58,247 nt of DNA from Ectothiorhodospiraceae bacterium (lineage in GTDB: Bacteria > Pseudomonadota > Gammaproteobacteria > Nitrococcales > Aquisalimonadaceae). Location of the stretch: positions 1 to 58,247 of the forward strand of contig JAFIFU010000018.1 of assembly GCA_020831885.1 (NCBI GenBank), in the 5' to 3' direction. Positions 1 through 8,191 of this stretch are shown here, piece by piece. A model generated the notes under the pieces. The model was given only the letters and a program-made list of their open reading frames with translations, was not told where the DNA came from and did no database searches. Every line of letters starts with the position of its first letter. Position 1 is the first letter of the stretch. The translations under genes and the position numbers were made by a program.

Positions 1-84
1 CCGCGCTCGCGTTCCTCCACCCCCCCCCCCGCCCCCCCCCCGCCGCCGCGGGGGGGGGGGGGCGGGGGGGGGGGCGCCCCCCGG
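1..84. other. Low-complexity G/C homopolymer edge
   Basis: Long C runs followed by long G runs with almost no A or T. No coding or regulatory pattern is visible. The opposite edge of the window has the same character, so this is more likely low-quality contig-end sequence than biology. Confidence 0.7.
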
Positions 85-125
85 CCCTGACCGGACGATC
101 ACGGTGCCATACCCGCGGAGGTCAC

Positions 126-2060
126 ATGGCGCAGACTACAGCGCCCGAAGGGCAAGGGGCAACGGAGCCCCAGTCGGACATCACCCGCCTGGGCAACCTG
201 TTCAGTTGGCAGAGTATCCTGTTCGTACTGCTGTGCAGCGCCGGCCTGGCACTGGGGGTTTTCTACATCTTCGGCTTCACCTTCCAGGGCCAGCGCCTGG
301 TTGAAGCGCAGTACTACTGGATATTCATCGGACTTTTCTCCGCCGCGGCATTTGTCGCGCTGCCGGCAACCACCGGCAGCCGAGGCCGGGTTCCATTCTA
401 TGACCTCTGCCTTGCAGCCGCCGTACTGGCCATCTGCATCTACTTCTTTCTCAACGCCTGGGACATGGTCATCATCGGCTGGACGCATGTCCCCCTGGGG
501 ATCGCCCTCTGGGCATTGATGCTGGAGGTGGCACGGCGCAGCGGCGGGCTGCCCTTCTTCCTGGTGGTGCTGCTGTTGGGGCTCTACCCGGTGGTCGCCC
601 ACCTGTTCCCCGGCATCTTCGAGGGCATCCCCTACGCATTCCCCAATACCATTGAAGCCCACGTGTTCCGCTCCGAGGGCATGCTGGGCATCACCACCAA
701 GATCGTGGCGGAGATCATTCTCGGCTTTCTGGTATTCGCCGGCATTCTCATTGCCACCGGAGCGGGCGACTTTTTCATCGATCTGGCCAATTCCACCTTC
801 GGGCGCTACCGGGGCGGACCGGCCAAGGTGGCAATCGTTGCCAGCGGCTTCTTCGGCAGTCTGAGCGGCAGCATCTTCTCGAACATCGCCGGCACTGGCT
901 CCATCACCATCCGCACCATGAAGAAGGTCGGGTACCCGCCCCACTATGCCGGCGCCATCGAAGCCTGCGCCTCCACCGGCGGCGTCCTGATGCCCCCGGT
1001 CATGGGGGCCATCGCCTTCGTGATGGCCGTCACCATCGGTGTGGATTACCGAGTGGTGGTGCTGGCGGCCATCATCCCGTCGTTCCTGTTCTACCTGGGA
1101 CTGATGCTACAGGTGGACGCCTATGCCGCGCGCACCGGACTGGTGGGCATGCCCCGGGATCAGATCCCGCAGTTCCGGCAGGTGATCAGGAAGGGGTGGC
1201 CGTACCTGTCCGTGCTGCTCTTCCTGATCTGGGGGCTGCTGGTCATGCGCTGGGAGTTCTACGCGCCATGGTACGCCTGTCTGCTGATGATCGGGCTGTC
1301 CTTTCTGCAGCGGCACACCTGGCTCACGCCCCGCCGGATGATCGAGACCATCCGCCAGATCGGCGTGCTGGTAACCCAGACCGCCGCCATCATTCTGCCC
1401 ATTGCCTTCGTGGTGAGCGCGCTGACCATCACCGGCGTCACGGGCTCGGTCACCTCCGGCCTGGTCAACCTGGGCGGCGGCAATCTGTACCTGGTCATCC
1501 TCTTCGGCATGCTGGCCTGTTTCATCATGGGCATGGCCGGTCTGGCCATCGTGGCCTACATCTTCCTGGCGGTGACCCTGGCGCCGGCCATCATTAACCT
1601 GGGGGGGCTGAACACCATTGCCGTGCACTTCTTCATCGTCTACTACGCCATGCTGTCGGTGATCACCCCGCCGGTGGGGGCAGCCGCGTTCCTGGCAGCA
1701 ACCATCGCCGGAGCCCGTCCCATGCAGACCTCGTTCACGGCCATGCGGCTGGGCATCGTCATCTATTTCGTGCCGCTGTTCTTCCTGTTCCAGCCAGCCC
1801 TGGTACTCCAGGGGGATCTCATGCCCCTGATCTACCTGCTGCCATCCATCGTCATCGGTATCGGCCTGATCGCCGCCGGCCTGGAGGGGTATCTGCTCAA
1901 GGTCGGAAACGTGAACAACTGGCTGCGCCTGCCGCTGGTGATCGCGGGCTTTGTCCTGAGCTTTCCGGCACTCACCACCACGGCCATCGGCGGCGTGGTC
2001 TCTCTCCTGATCATCGGGCTGGTATGGCGGGAAAACCGGCAGGTGGCGCTGGCCTCCTGA
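126..2060 (+). CDS. TRAP transporter permease, fused small and large membrane subunits (4TM/12TM type)
   Basis: Predicted inner-membrane permease of a tripartite ATP-independent periplasmic transporter; the fused form normally works with a TAXI-type solute-binding protein and is driven by an ion gradient. The 644-residue protein has about 16 or more hydrophobic segments. The first roughly 170 residues look like the DctQ-like part and the rest like the DctM-like part, with the Gly/Ser-rich stretch GFFGSLSGSIFSNIAGTGS (about residues 238-256) and later GMAGLAIVAYIFLAVTLAPA typical of the large subunit. A GGAGG ribosome site lies 4 bases before the ATG. The binding-protein gene is not downstream and may lie before the window. 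The substrate cannot be read from sequence. Confidence 0.9.
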   Translation: MAQTTAPEGQGATEPQSDITRLGNLFSWQSILFVLLCSAGLALGVFYIFGFTFQGQRLVEAQYYWIFIGLFSAAAFVALPATTGSRGRVPFYDLCLAAAVLAICIYFFLNAWDMVIIGWTHVPLGIALWALMLEVARRSGGLPFFLVVLLLGLYPVVAHLFPGIFEGIPYAFPNTIEAHVFRSEGMLGITTKIVAEIILGFLVFAGILIATGAGDFFIDLANSTFGRYRGGPAKVAIVASGFFGSLSGSIFSNIAGTGSITIRTMKKVGYPPHYAGAIEACASTGGVLMPPVMGAIAFVMAVTIGVDYRVVVLAAIIPSFLFYLGLMLQVDAYAARTGLVGMPRDQIPQFRQVIRKGWPYLSVLLFLIWGLLVMRWEFYAPWYACLLMIGLSFLQRHTWLTPRRMIETIRQIGVLVTQTAAIILPIAFVVSALTITGVTGSVTSGLVNLGGGNLYLVILFGMLACFIMGMAGLAIVAYIFLAVTLAPAIINLGGLNTIAVHFFIVYYAMLSVITPPVGAAAFLAATIAGARPMQTSFTAMRLGIVIYFVPLFFLFQPALVLQGDLMPLIYLLPSIVIGIGLIAAGLEGYLLKVGNVNNWLRLPLVIAGFVLSFPALTTTAIGGVVSLLIIGLVWRENRQVALAS

Positions 2061-2092
2061 TCAGGCCGGGGATCACACACCCGCCGGCACGG

Positions 2093-4744
2093 TCATGCCG
2101 TCCTGCGGGCGGTGGCGGCGATCAGTCGCCGGATCTCCGGGACACAGCTACCGCAGTTGCCACCCGCCTGGCAGACCCTGCTTACTGCCTCCGGCGTGAT
2201 GGCGCCGCCGGAAATCGCCTGCAGTATGGTGTTCTCGCCAACCCCGTAGCAGGAACAAACCGGGCGTCCGGCGTCCGCTTCCCCGGACGGGGGGTGCCCG
2301 GAAAGCAGGGCCAGGCGCTCCCGCCCGTCCAGCGCCCGCTTATCGAACAACCCACCGAGCCAGGAGCGTTCGGGCAGCGTCTCCCGTCGCCCTATGAACA
2401 GGCAGCCCAGCAGCCGGCCATTGCGTATCCAGGCGGCCCGGTAACTGCCCCGGGCCGGGTCGGTGAACTCAAGCCACTCGCCGTGCCCGCGCAGCAACCT
2501 CTCCGCCAGCGCCGGCAGATCCCGCGGCGACCCGGCTCCCGCCAGCTCGTAGCGGACAAAACCCGCCCCCTGGGCCAGTGCCCACCAGTCGCAGTCCGGG
2601 TGTTGGGCCGGCGCCTGGCGTAGTAGCAGGAACCCGTACCACCGAGCCGCCAACGACTCCAGCACCACGGGGGTATGCTTGAATTCCGGCTCCCCGGACA
2701 GCGGATCGGTGGCTGGATTGACGACAGCATCCACCCGCGCCCCCACGGCGAACTGGTCGCTCCAGTGCATGGGCATGAAAACCTGCCCGCGGCGCAGGCC
2801 GTCGTCCAGCCCCACGCGGCCGATGGCCTCGCCCCAATGGCTGCGCACCCGGGCCAGCCCGCTGTCGGCTACGCCGAAGGCGGCGGCGTCGGCGGGATGC
2901 ACATGAATGCGGGGCTCGACCGTGTGCATTGACAGCCGGGCGGATCTGCCGGTCCGTGTCATGGTATGCCAGTGATCCCGCACGCGGCCGGTGTTGAGCA
3001 CCAGCGGGTATGCCTCACTGGTGCCGTAGGCGGGCGCCCGTGGTGCAACCGGCACGAAGCGCGCCCGGCGGCTGTCGGTGAAAAACCCGCCGTCAGTGAA
3101 CAGCCTGGGGGTGTCGCTGCCATCGGCGCGCACCGGCCACTGCCGGGGTGACAGCGCATGGTACGCGGCCCGGGTCAGGCCGGTGAGACCGGACAAATCC
3201 AGGTCGCGGCTGCCGTCGTTCTCGAAGGCGGTCAACCGGGCATGCTCATCGAATATCCGGTGCGGCCCCTCATAGGCAAAGGCCTCGCCGTAGCCCAGCC
3301 GTTCGGCGACACGGCACAGCGCCCACCAGTCCGGCTTCGCCTCGCCCGGTGCTGGCAGGAAGGGGCGCTGGCGGGAAATACGCCGCTCGGAGTTGGTCAC
3401 CGTGCCCGCCTTCTCGCCCCAGGCCAGCGCCGGCAACAAGACGTCCGCCACCGCGGTGGTGTCGGTCTGGCGCACCACATCGGAGACCGCCACCAGTTCG
3501 CACTGCCGTAACCCCTCCCGCACCGCATCCGCGTCCGGCAGGCTGACCACTGGATTGGTGCCCATGATCCACACCGCCTTGATCTCGCCGCGGCGAACGG
3601 CCCGGAACAGATCCACAGCCTTGTACCCGGGTTGGCGGACCAGATTCGGGGCATTCCAGAACCGGCGCACACGCTCCAGATCCACGGGGGTGTAGTCCAT
3701 GTGCGCGGCCAACTGATTGGCCAGGCCGCCCACTTCCCGGCCGCCCATGGCGTTGGGTTGGCCGGTCACGGAGAACGGGCCGGCGCCGGGCTTGCCGATG
3801 CGTCCGGTAATCAGATGGCAATTGATGACGGCATTGACCTTGTCCGTGCCGGCCGAGGACTGATTGACACCCTGGGAGTACAGGCTGACGGTACGCTCGG
3901 TCCGGGCGAACCAGCGGTAGAACCGTGCCACTTCACTCTCGGGCAGGTCGGTCACGGCGGCCACATCGGGCACGCTGCCCTGCTTGCGCGCCTGGGCGAC
4001 CGCGGCGCCGAAGCCTTCGGTGTGCTCGTCCAGAAACAGGTAGTCCACCGGACCCTCCCGGGACAGATGGGCGAGCAGGCCGTTCCACAACCACACATCG
4101 GTGCCGGGAGCGAGCGGCAGGTGCAGATCGGCGATCTCGCACGTCTCCGTGCGGCGCGGGTCGATGACCACGACGCGCATCTGCGGGTTGCGCTGTTTCG
4201 CCGCCTTGATGCGCTGGTACAGCACAGGGTGACACCAGGCCAGGTTGGAGCCGGCCAGCACCAGCAGGTCCGCCTGTTCCAGGTCCTCGTAGTTGCCGGG
4301 CACGGTATCCGCGCCGAACGCGCGCTTGTGGCCCGCCACGGATGAAGCCATGCACAACCGCGAGTTGGTGTCCACGTGGGCGCTACCGATGAAGCCCTTG
4401 AACAGCTTGTTGGAGACGTAGTAGTCCTCGGTGAGCATCTGGCCTGACCCGTAGAACGCCACCGCTCCGGGGCCATGCTTGGCGATGATCCGGCGGAAGC
4501 CGTCAGCCACGGCTTCCAGTGCCTGCTCCCAGCGCACCCGCCGGCCCGCCACTTCCGGGTACAGCAGCCGACCCGCCAGGTCCACGGTGTCGCCCAGGGC
4601 TAAGCCCTTGGAGCACAGCCGGCCGCGATTGGCGGGATGATCCGGGTCGCCTCGCACCTCCACTGTCCCATCCTGGTGGCGACGGGCCAGCACCCCGCAG
4701 CCCACACCGCAGTAAGGGCAGGTCGTTCGCGTCATTTCGGTCAT
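2093..4744 (-). CDS. nasA: Assimilatory nitrate reductase catalytic subunit with C-terminal BFD-type [2Fe-2S] domain
   Basis: Reduces nitrate to nitrite in the cytoplasm for nitrogen assimilation. The 883-residue protein starts with a 4Fe-4S domain (Cys9, Cys12, Cys16, Cys44), followed by a molybdopterin oxidoreductase core and an MGD-binding C-terminal barrel. The last 50-60 residues hold a BFD-like [2Fe-2S] motif (CSCYGVGE ... GGNCGSC), as in gammaproteobacterial NasA enzymes that take electrons from a small donor. The open frame extends 22 codons upstream, but MTEMTRTTCPYC is the natural N-terminus. It lies 69 bp after nirD and is the last gene of nirB-nirD-nasA, so nitrate and nitrite reduction are probably co-transcribed. 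The Mo-bisPGD requirement is family knowledge. Confidence 0.95.
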   Translation of the reverse strand: MTEMTRTTCPYCGVGCGVLARRHQDGTVEVRGDPDHPANRGRLCSKGLALGDTVDLAGRLLYPEVAGRRVRWEQALEAVADGFRRIIAKHGPGAVAFYGSGQMLTEDYYVSNKLFKGFIGSAHVDTNSRLCMASSVAGHKRAFGADTVPGNYEDLEQADLLVLAGSNLAWCHPVLYQRIKAAKQRNPQMRVVVIDPRRTETCEIADLHLPLAPGTDVWLWNGLLAHLSREGPVDYLFLDEHTEGFGAAVAQARKQGSVPDVAAVTDLPESEVARFYRWFARTERTVSLYSQGVNQSSAGTDKVNAVINCHLITGRIGKPGAGPFSVTGQPNAMGGREVGGLANQLAAHMDYTPVDLERVRRFWNAPNLVRQPGYKAVDLFRAVRRGEIKAVWIMGTNPVVSLPDADAVREGLRQCELVAVSDVVRQTDTTAVADVLLPALAWGEKAGTVTNSERRISRQRPFLPAPGEAKPDWWALCRVAERLGYGEAFAYEGPHRIFDEHARLTAFENDGSRDLDLSGLTGLTRAAYHALSPRQWPVRADGSDTPRLFTDGGFFTDSRRARFVPVAPRAPAYGTSEAYPLVLNTGRVRDHWHTMTRTGRSARLSMHTVEPRIHVHPADAAAFGVADSGLARVRSHWGEAIGRVGLDDGLRRGQVFMPMHWSDQFAVGARVDAVVNPATDPLSGEPEFKHTPVVLESLAARWYGFLLLRQAPAQHPDCDWWALAQGAGFVRYELAGAGSPRDLPALAERLLRGHGEWLEFTDPARGSYRAAWIRNGRLLGCLFIGRRETLPERSWLGGLFDKRALDGRERLALLSGHPPSGEADAGRPVCSCYGVGENTILQAISGGAITPEAVSRVCQAGGNCGSCVPEIRRLIAATARRTA

Positions 4745-4813
4745 GGCATCAGTGCTTCGATTCCTCGTGCATTGCCGCCGCGGCAATGGTGCGCCGCAAG
4801 CGCCTCTCACCCT

Positions 4814-5158
4814 TCAGTCCGCCAGCGGCTCCGTGTTCAGGTACAGTTGGCGGCCTTCCTGGCGAACCTGGAAACGGGGCACACAACCCACATCCGGCGC
4901 CTTGGCCGCTCCCTCGTCCAGGTGTATGTGCCAGGCGTGCAGCGGGCAGGTGACCAGACGGCCGTGGACCATACCCTCCGACAGCGGCCCGCCTTTGTGC
5001 GGACAGCGGTCCAGCAAGGCGAACACCTCGTCGGCACTGGTGCGGAACACGGCCACCGGGCCGTGGGCCGTTTCCACCACACGGGCACCCGGCGCCGGTA
5101 TGTCGTCCAGCGTGCCGATGGCGATCCAGGTGGGTTCACACTTGTTTGCGGCTTCCAT
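4814..5158 (-). CDS. nirD: Assimilatory nitrite reductase small subunit, Rieske type
   Basis: Small subunit of NADH-dependent nitrite reductase. The 114-residue protein is one Rieske domain with all four cluster ligands in place: Cys52-x-His54 (CPH) and Cys71-x2-His74 (CPLH). Some NirD homologues have lost these ligands, so this copy can be expected to carry a [2Fe-2S] cluster and pass electrons to the siroheme subunit. It lies 60 bp downstream of nirB and 69 bp upstream of nasA on the same strand. Confidence 0.93.
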   Translation of the reverse strand: MEAANKCEPTWIAIGTLDDIPAPGARVVETAHGPVAVFRTSADEVFALLDRCPHKGGPLSEGMVHGRLVTCPLHAWHIHLDEGAAKAPDVGCVPRFQVRQEGRQLYLNTEPLAD

Positions 5159-5218
5159 AGGGTCGTCCTCATTGCGGTTTTCGTAGGTGAGCCGGTGACT
5201 GGGGCAGCGGGCCCGCCA

Positions 5219-7654
5219 CTACACGGCCCGCTTCAGCGGCACGAACCTGGCCTTGTGATCACGGCTGTAGGTCTTCCAGGGCTCCTCCGCCTGGGCGCGC
5301 TGCTGCGACTTGAGGAAGCGCTCAGCCAGGGCCTTGCGGCCCGCCGCTTCCTCCACCACACGCTGCTTGACGTAGGACAGCCCCACACGCTCGATCCACG
5401 GGGCGGTACGCTCCAGATAGTGAGCCTCCTCCCGGTAGAGCTGCATGAAGGCGGCGCAGTATTCCTTCACCTCCTCCATGGTCTCGACCCGGCAGAGCAC
5501 GTCGGTGGCCCGCAGCTTGACGCCGCCGTTGCCGCCCACATGCAGTTCCCAGCCGGACTCGATGGCCACCACGCCGAAATCCTTGATGGTGGCCTCGGCA
5601 CAGTTGCGCGGGCAGCCGGAGACGGCCATCTTGAACTTGTGCGGCGTCCAGGCGCCCCAGCTCATTCTTTCCAACTCGATGCCGCAGGTGGTGGAATCCT
5701 GGGTGCCGAAACGACACCACTCGGAACCGACGCAGGTCTTCACCGTACGCAGGGCCTTGCCGTAGGCATGACCGGAGACGAAGCCGGCAGCGGACAGATC
5801 GCCCCAGACCCCCGGGAGCTGTTCCTTCTTCACGCCGAGCAGGTCGATACGCTGGCCGCCGGTGATCTTCACCGTGGGCACGTGGTACTTCTCCGCCACC
5901 TCGGCGATGGCGCGCAGTTCCGCCGGCGTCGTGACACCGCCCCAGATCCGCGGCACCACGGAGAAGGTACCGTCCTTCTGGATGTTGGCGTGCATGCGCT
6001 CGTTGACGAAGCGCGCCTGGCTGTCATCGGCAGCCTGGTCCGGCCAGGTGGAGATCAGGTAGTAATTCAGTGCCGGACGGCATTTGTCGCAGCCGTCCGG
6101 TGTTTTCCATTCCAGGTTGTCGAACACCTGTCGCAGGCTGGTGAGGTGGCCCTCCCGGATGGCGCGTCGCACCTGCTCGTGGCTGTGCTCGGTGCACGGG
6201 CACATGGGCTTGACCTTCGCCGTCTCGTAATCACCGCCCATGGTGGCCGCCAGCAGTTGTTCCACCAGACCGGTACAGGAGCCGCAGGAGGCGGCCGCCT
6301 TGGTATGCACCTTGACCTCGTCCAGCGTGAAGAGCTGGTGCTTGCCAATGGCCTCAACGATGGCGCCCTTGCAGACCCCGTTACAGTCGCAGATCTGGGC
6401 GTCATCCGGCAGATTCGCCACCTGGTCCACACCGCCGTGGCCGGCATCCCCCAGATTGGCCTGGCCGAACAGCAGCGAATCGCGGAAATCGGCCACCGAC
6501 GTGCCTTCCCGCAGCAGCCGGAAATACCAGCTGCCTTCGCCGGTATCACCGTACAGAACGGCGCCCACAATCCGGTCATTCCTGACGCAGAGCTTTTTGT
6601 AGACGCCGCCGGCGGGATCCTGGTAAACGATGGCGTCCACACCATCGGTTTCCTGGAAATCACCGGCGGAGAACAGATCGATGCCGGTGACCTTGAGCTT
6701 GGTGGAGGTCACCGAGCCCTCGTAGTACCGGAAGCCGTAGCCGGCCAGTTGGTTGGCGCAGACCTTGGCCTGCTCGAACAGGGGCGCCACCAGGCCGTAG
6801 CAGCGGCCACGATGCTGCACGCACTCGCCAACGGCATAGATACGGGGGTCGAACGTCTGCATGGTGTCGGACACCACCACACCCCGCTCGCAGTACAGGC
6901 CGGCCCGCTGCGCCAGTCCGGTATTGGGGCGAATACCCACCGCCATCACCACCAGATCGGCGGGCAACTCGCTGCCGTCCTTGAACCGCACTGCCTCAAC
7001 GCCCCGGGCACCGCCGACGATCTCATCGGTCTCCGCCTGCATGCGGAACCGCATGCCGCGCGCCTCCAGGGAGCGCTGCAGGTAGCTACCGGCGGTCTGG
7101 TCAAGCTGGCGCTCCATCAGCCAGGGCATCAGGTGAACGACTGTCACATCCATGCCTTGCTGCATCAGGCCGTAGGCGGCTTCCAGCCCCAACAGGCCGC
7201 CACCGATCACCACGGCCCGCTGGCGCTGGCGGCTGGCCTCCAGCATGGTGTTGACATCATGCACGTCCCGGTAGGTGACCACACCGGCCAACGCATGCCC
7301 GGGCACCGGGATGATGAACGGCTTGGAACCGGTTCCAAGCAGCAACCGGTCGTACCCCGCCACCGTGCCGTCGGCGGCGTATACCTGTCTGCCAACCCGG
7401 TCGATCTCGACCACGGACTTGCCCTTGTGGAAGGTGATGCCGTGCTCGGCGTACCAGCCCTCGCCGTTGATCATGATGTCGTCCAGGGTCTTCTCCCCGG
7501 CCAGCAGCGGGGACAGCATGATGCGGTTGTAGTTGCCGTAGGGTTCGGCGCCGAACACGGTGATGTCGTACTTGTGGGGAGCAATGGTCACCAGTTCTTC
7601 AATGACCTTCATACCCGCCATACCATTGCCCACCAGAACCAGCTTTTCCTTCAT
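5219..7654 (-). CDS. nirB: NADH-dependent assimilatory nitrite reductase large subunit
   Basis: Reduces nitrite to ammonium with six electrons from NADH in the cytoplasm. The 811-residue protein has, in order, an FAD/NAD pyridine-nucleotide oxidoreductase module (N-terminal LVLVGNGMAG dinucleotide motif), a BFD-like [2Fe-2S] region (CDCNGVC ... CGSC, then CPC ... CDKC), a nitrite/sulfite reductase ferredoxin-like domain, and the siroheme/4Fe-4S signature CVGSEWC with CPRNC. The open frame runs 142 codons further upstream, but that stretch crosses a terminator-like leader. The ATG at 7654 has a GGGAGG ribosome site 5 bases away and begins MKEKLVLVGNG, so it is the real start. First gene of nirB-nirD-nasA. 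Confidence 0.96.
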   Translation of the reverse strand: MKEKLVLVGNGMAGMKVIEELVTIAPHKYDITVFGAEPYGNYNRIMLSPLLAGEKTLDDIMINGEGWYAEHGITFHKGKSVVEIDRVGRQVYAADGTVAGYDRLLLGTGSKPFIIPVPGHALAGVVTYRDVHDVNTMLEASRQRQRAVVIGGGLLGLEAAYGLMQQGMDVTVVHLMPWLMERQLDQTAGSYLQRSLEARGMRFRMQAETDEIVGGARGVEAVRFKDGSELPADLVVMAVGIRPNTGLAQRAGLYCERGVVVSDTMQTFDPRIYAVGECVQHRGRCYGLVAPLFEQAKVCANQLAGYGFRYYEGSVTSTKLKVTGIDLFSAGDFQETDGVDAIVYQDPAGGVYKKLCVRNDRIVGAVLYGDTGEGSWYFRLLREGTSVADFRDSLLFGQANLGDAGHGGVDQVANLPDDAQICDCNGVCKGAIVEAIGKHQLFTLDEVKVHTKAAASCGSCTGLVEQLLAATMGGDYETAKVKPMCPCTEHSHEQVRRAIREGHLTSLRQVFDNLEWKTPDGCDKCRPALNYYLISTWPDQAADDSQARFVNERMHANIQKDGTFSVVPRIWGGVTTPAELRAIAEVAEKYHVPTVKITGGQRIDLLGVKKEQLPGVWGDLSAAGFVSGHAYGKALRTVKTCVGSEWCRFGTQDSTTCGIELERMSWGAWTPHKFKMAVSGCPRNCAEATIKDFGVVAIESGWELHVGGNGGVKLRATDVLCRVETMEEVKEYCAAFMQLYREEAHYLERTAPWIERVGLSYVKQRVVEEAAGRKALAERFLKSQQRAQAEEPWKTYSRDHKARFVPLKRAV

Positions 7655-7683
7655 GACGCCCTCCCAGCGAACACAGAAGTGAA

Positions 7684-7735
7684 AACGGCGTTCACACCGG
7701 ACCCTGCCCTGCATGGGACCGGAATGAACGCCGTT
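7684..7735 (-). terminator. Leader attenuator (terminator hairpin) upstream of nirB
   Basis: On the minus strand an 11-bp perfect stem (AACGGCGTTCA pairing with TGAACGCCGTT) encloses a 30-base loop, inside which CCGGTCCC and GGGTCCGG can extend the stem with one mismatch. It is followed by a short U4 tract. It sits 30 bases before the nirB ATG, so it would stop transcription before the gene unless antiterminated. The U tract is weaker than in a typical intrinsic terminator. Confidence 0.62.
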
Positions 7736-7763
7736 GTTCAGGGTGCGGCCTATCGGTGACCGC
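7725..7763 (-). promoter_or_regulatory. Candidate two-hairpin ANTAR (NasR) RNA target in the nirB leader
   Basis: In the nirB leader RNA, hairpin P1 (7763 to 7745) is GCGGUC-[ACCGAUA]-GGCCGC, a 6-bp stem with one GU pair. After 4 bases comes hairpin P2 (7740 to 7725), UGAAC-[AACGGC]-GUUCA, a 5-bp perfect stem with a six-base loop having A at position 1 and G at position 4. Tandem hairpins with A1/G4 hexaloops are the known target of ANTAR proteins. The loop plus 3' arm of P2 are the same bases as the 5' arm of the terminator stem, so the two folds exclude each other. P1 has a 7-base rather than 6-base loop. Recognition by the NasR encoded at 11330-12622 is inferred. Confidence 0.68.
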
Positions 7764-7828
7764 CGGTGCGTGATTGTGCTGCTGCGTCGCAACCACACCG
7801 CACCATGACCTGCCTGCCATGCGGAAGG

Positions 7829-7845
7829 TACAAAATATGTGCCAA
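7829..7845 (-). promoter_or_regulatory. Possible sigma-54 promoter for nirB
   Basis: Reading the minus strand, TTGGCAC is followed by ATATT and TTGT. The -24 block matches the sigma-54 consensus perfectly and the GG-to-(GC) spacing is 10, but the -12 dinucleotide is GT instead of GC. The predicted start would be near 7818, giving a leader of about 165 bases that includes both ANTAR hairpins and the attenuator. Confidence 0.42.
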
Positions 7846-7986
7846 GGACGAATGGCCGTGGTTTCCCCGGACGCGGCCACCCCGTAACCGGCCTGGTCCA
7901 GCGGGCGCGGGGGAACGGCACCGTCACCGCGGGCCGGCTCGCGCTTCCCCTTGCATGCCCCATTTCGGTGAAAAGCAGGTGGATGT

Positions 7987-8003
7987 TGCACCGCAATGAT
8001 GCA
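7987..8003. promoter_or_regulatory. NtrC-like enhancer site
   Basis: The dyad TGCACC-N5-GATGCA differs by one base from the NtrC consensus TGCACY-N5-GGTGCA. It lies about 100 bp upstream of the predicted nrtA start (about 8094) and about 175 bp from the predicted nirB start, both within range for an enhancer that loops to sigma-54 holoenzyme. NtrC control of this island is an inference from the site and from known nas systems. Confidence 0.6.
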
Positions 8004-8066
8004 GACTTCGCCCCCCCGGTGGCGCCTGACGGCCGGAAACCCGGAGCAGGCTTGATGATGATCAAG

Positions 8067-8083
8067 CTGGCACGACACATGCT
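8067..8083 (+). promoter_or_regulatory. Sigma-54 promoter for the nitrate transporter operon
   Basis: CTGGCACG-ACAC-ATGCT matches YTGGCACG-N4-TTGCW with one mismatch. The invariant GG (8069-8070) and GC (8081-8082) are 10 bases apart. The predicted start is near 8094, which gives a leader of about 114 bases, close to the short attenuated leader known for Klebsiella nasF. Confidence 0.72.
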
Positions 8084-8101
8084 TTGCTGTTCACCATCGG
8101 C

Positions 8102-8117
8102 GGGTCAACGATGGTCC
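8102..8117 (+). promoter_or_regulatory. Candidate ANTAR hexaloop hairpin in the nrtA leader
   Basis: GGGUC-[AACGAU]-GGUCC forms a 5-bp stem (two GU pairs) with a six-base loop having A1 and G4. The word GGTCA(A/C)CGAT is shared with P1 of the nirB leader. A competing 7-bp stem (8093-8099 with 8109-8115) excludes it. A second hairpin, GGCG-[ACGG]-CGCC at 8135-8146, overlaps the 5' arm of the downstream terminator, but its loop is four bases as folded by eye. The case here is weaker than in the nirB leader. Confidence 0.48.
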
Positions 8118-8141
8118 ACCGATCTCCAGATCACGGCGACG

Positions 8142-8191
8142 GCGCCTGCCCGGCTTCTGCAAACGCAGTGGCCCGGCAGGCGCTTTTTTTT
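8142..8191 (+). terminator. Intrinsic terminator (attenuator) in the nrtA leader
   Basis: GCGCCTGCC (8142-8150) pairs perfectly with GGCAGGCGC (8175-8183), followed immediately by eight T residues. An inner CTGC/GCAG stem (8157-8168) closes the loop. It ends 16 bases before the nrtA ATG and downstream of the predicted sigma-54 start, so it is an attenuator of this operon rather than the end of another gene. Readthrough presumably needs the NIT-ANTAR protein NasR. Confidence 0.85.

Noticed and set aside
4637-7759. 1040-codon plus-strand open frame opposite nirB and nirD
   Set aside because: It is antisense to two certain genes and its composition (His-, Gly- and Ala-rich with no domains) is that of a high-GC shadow frame.
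7655-8080. 142-codon N-terminal extension of nirB
   Set aside because: It runs through the leader attenuator and ANTAR hairpins; the ATG at 7654 has a good ribosome site and the family N-terminus.
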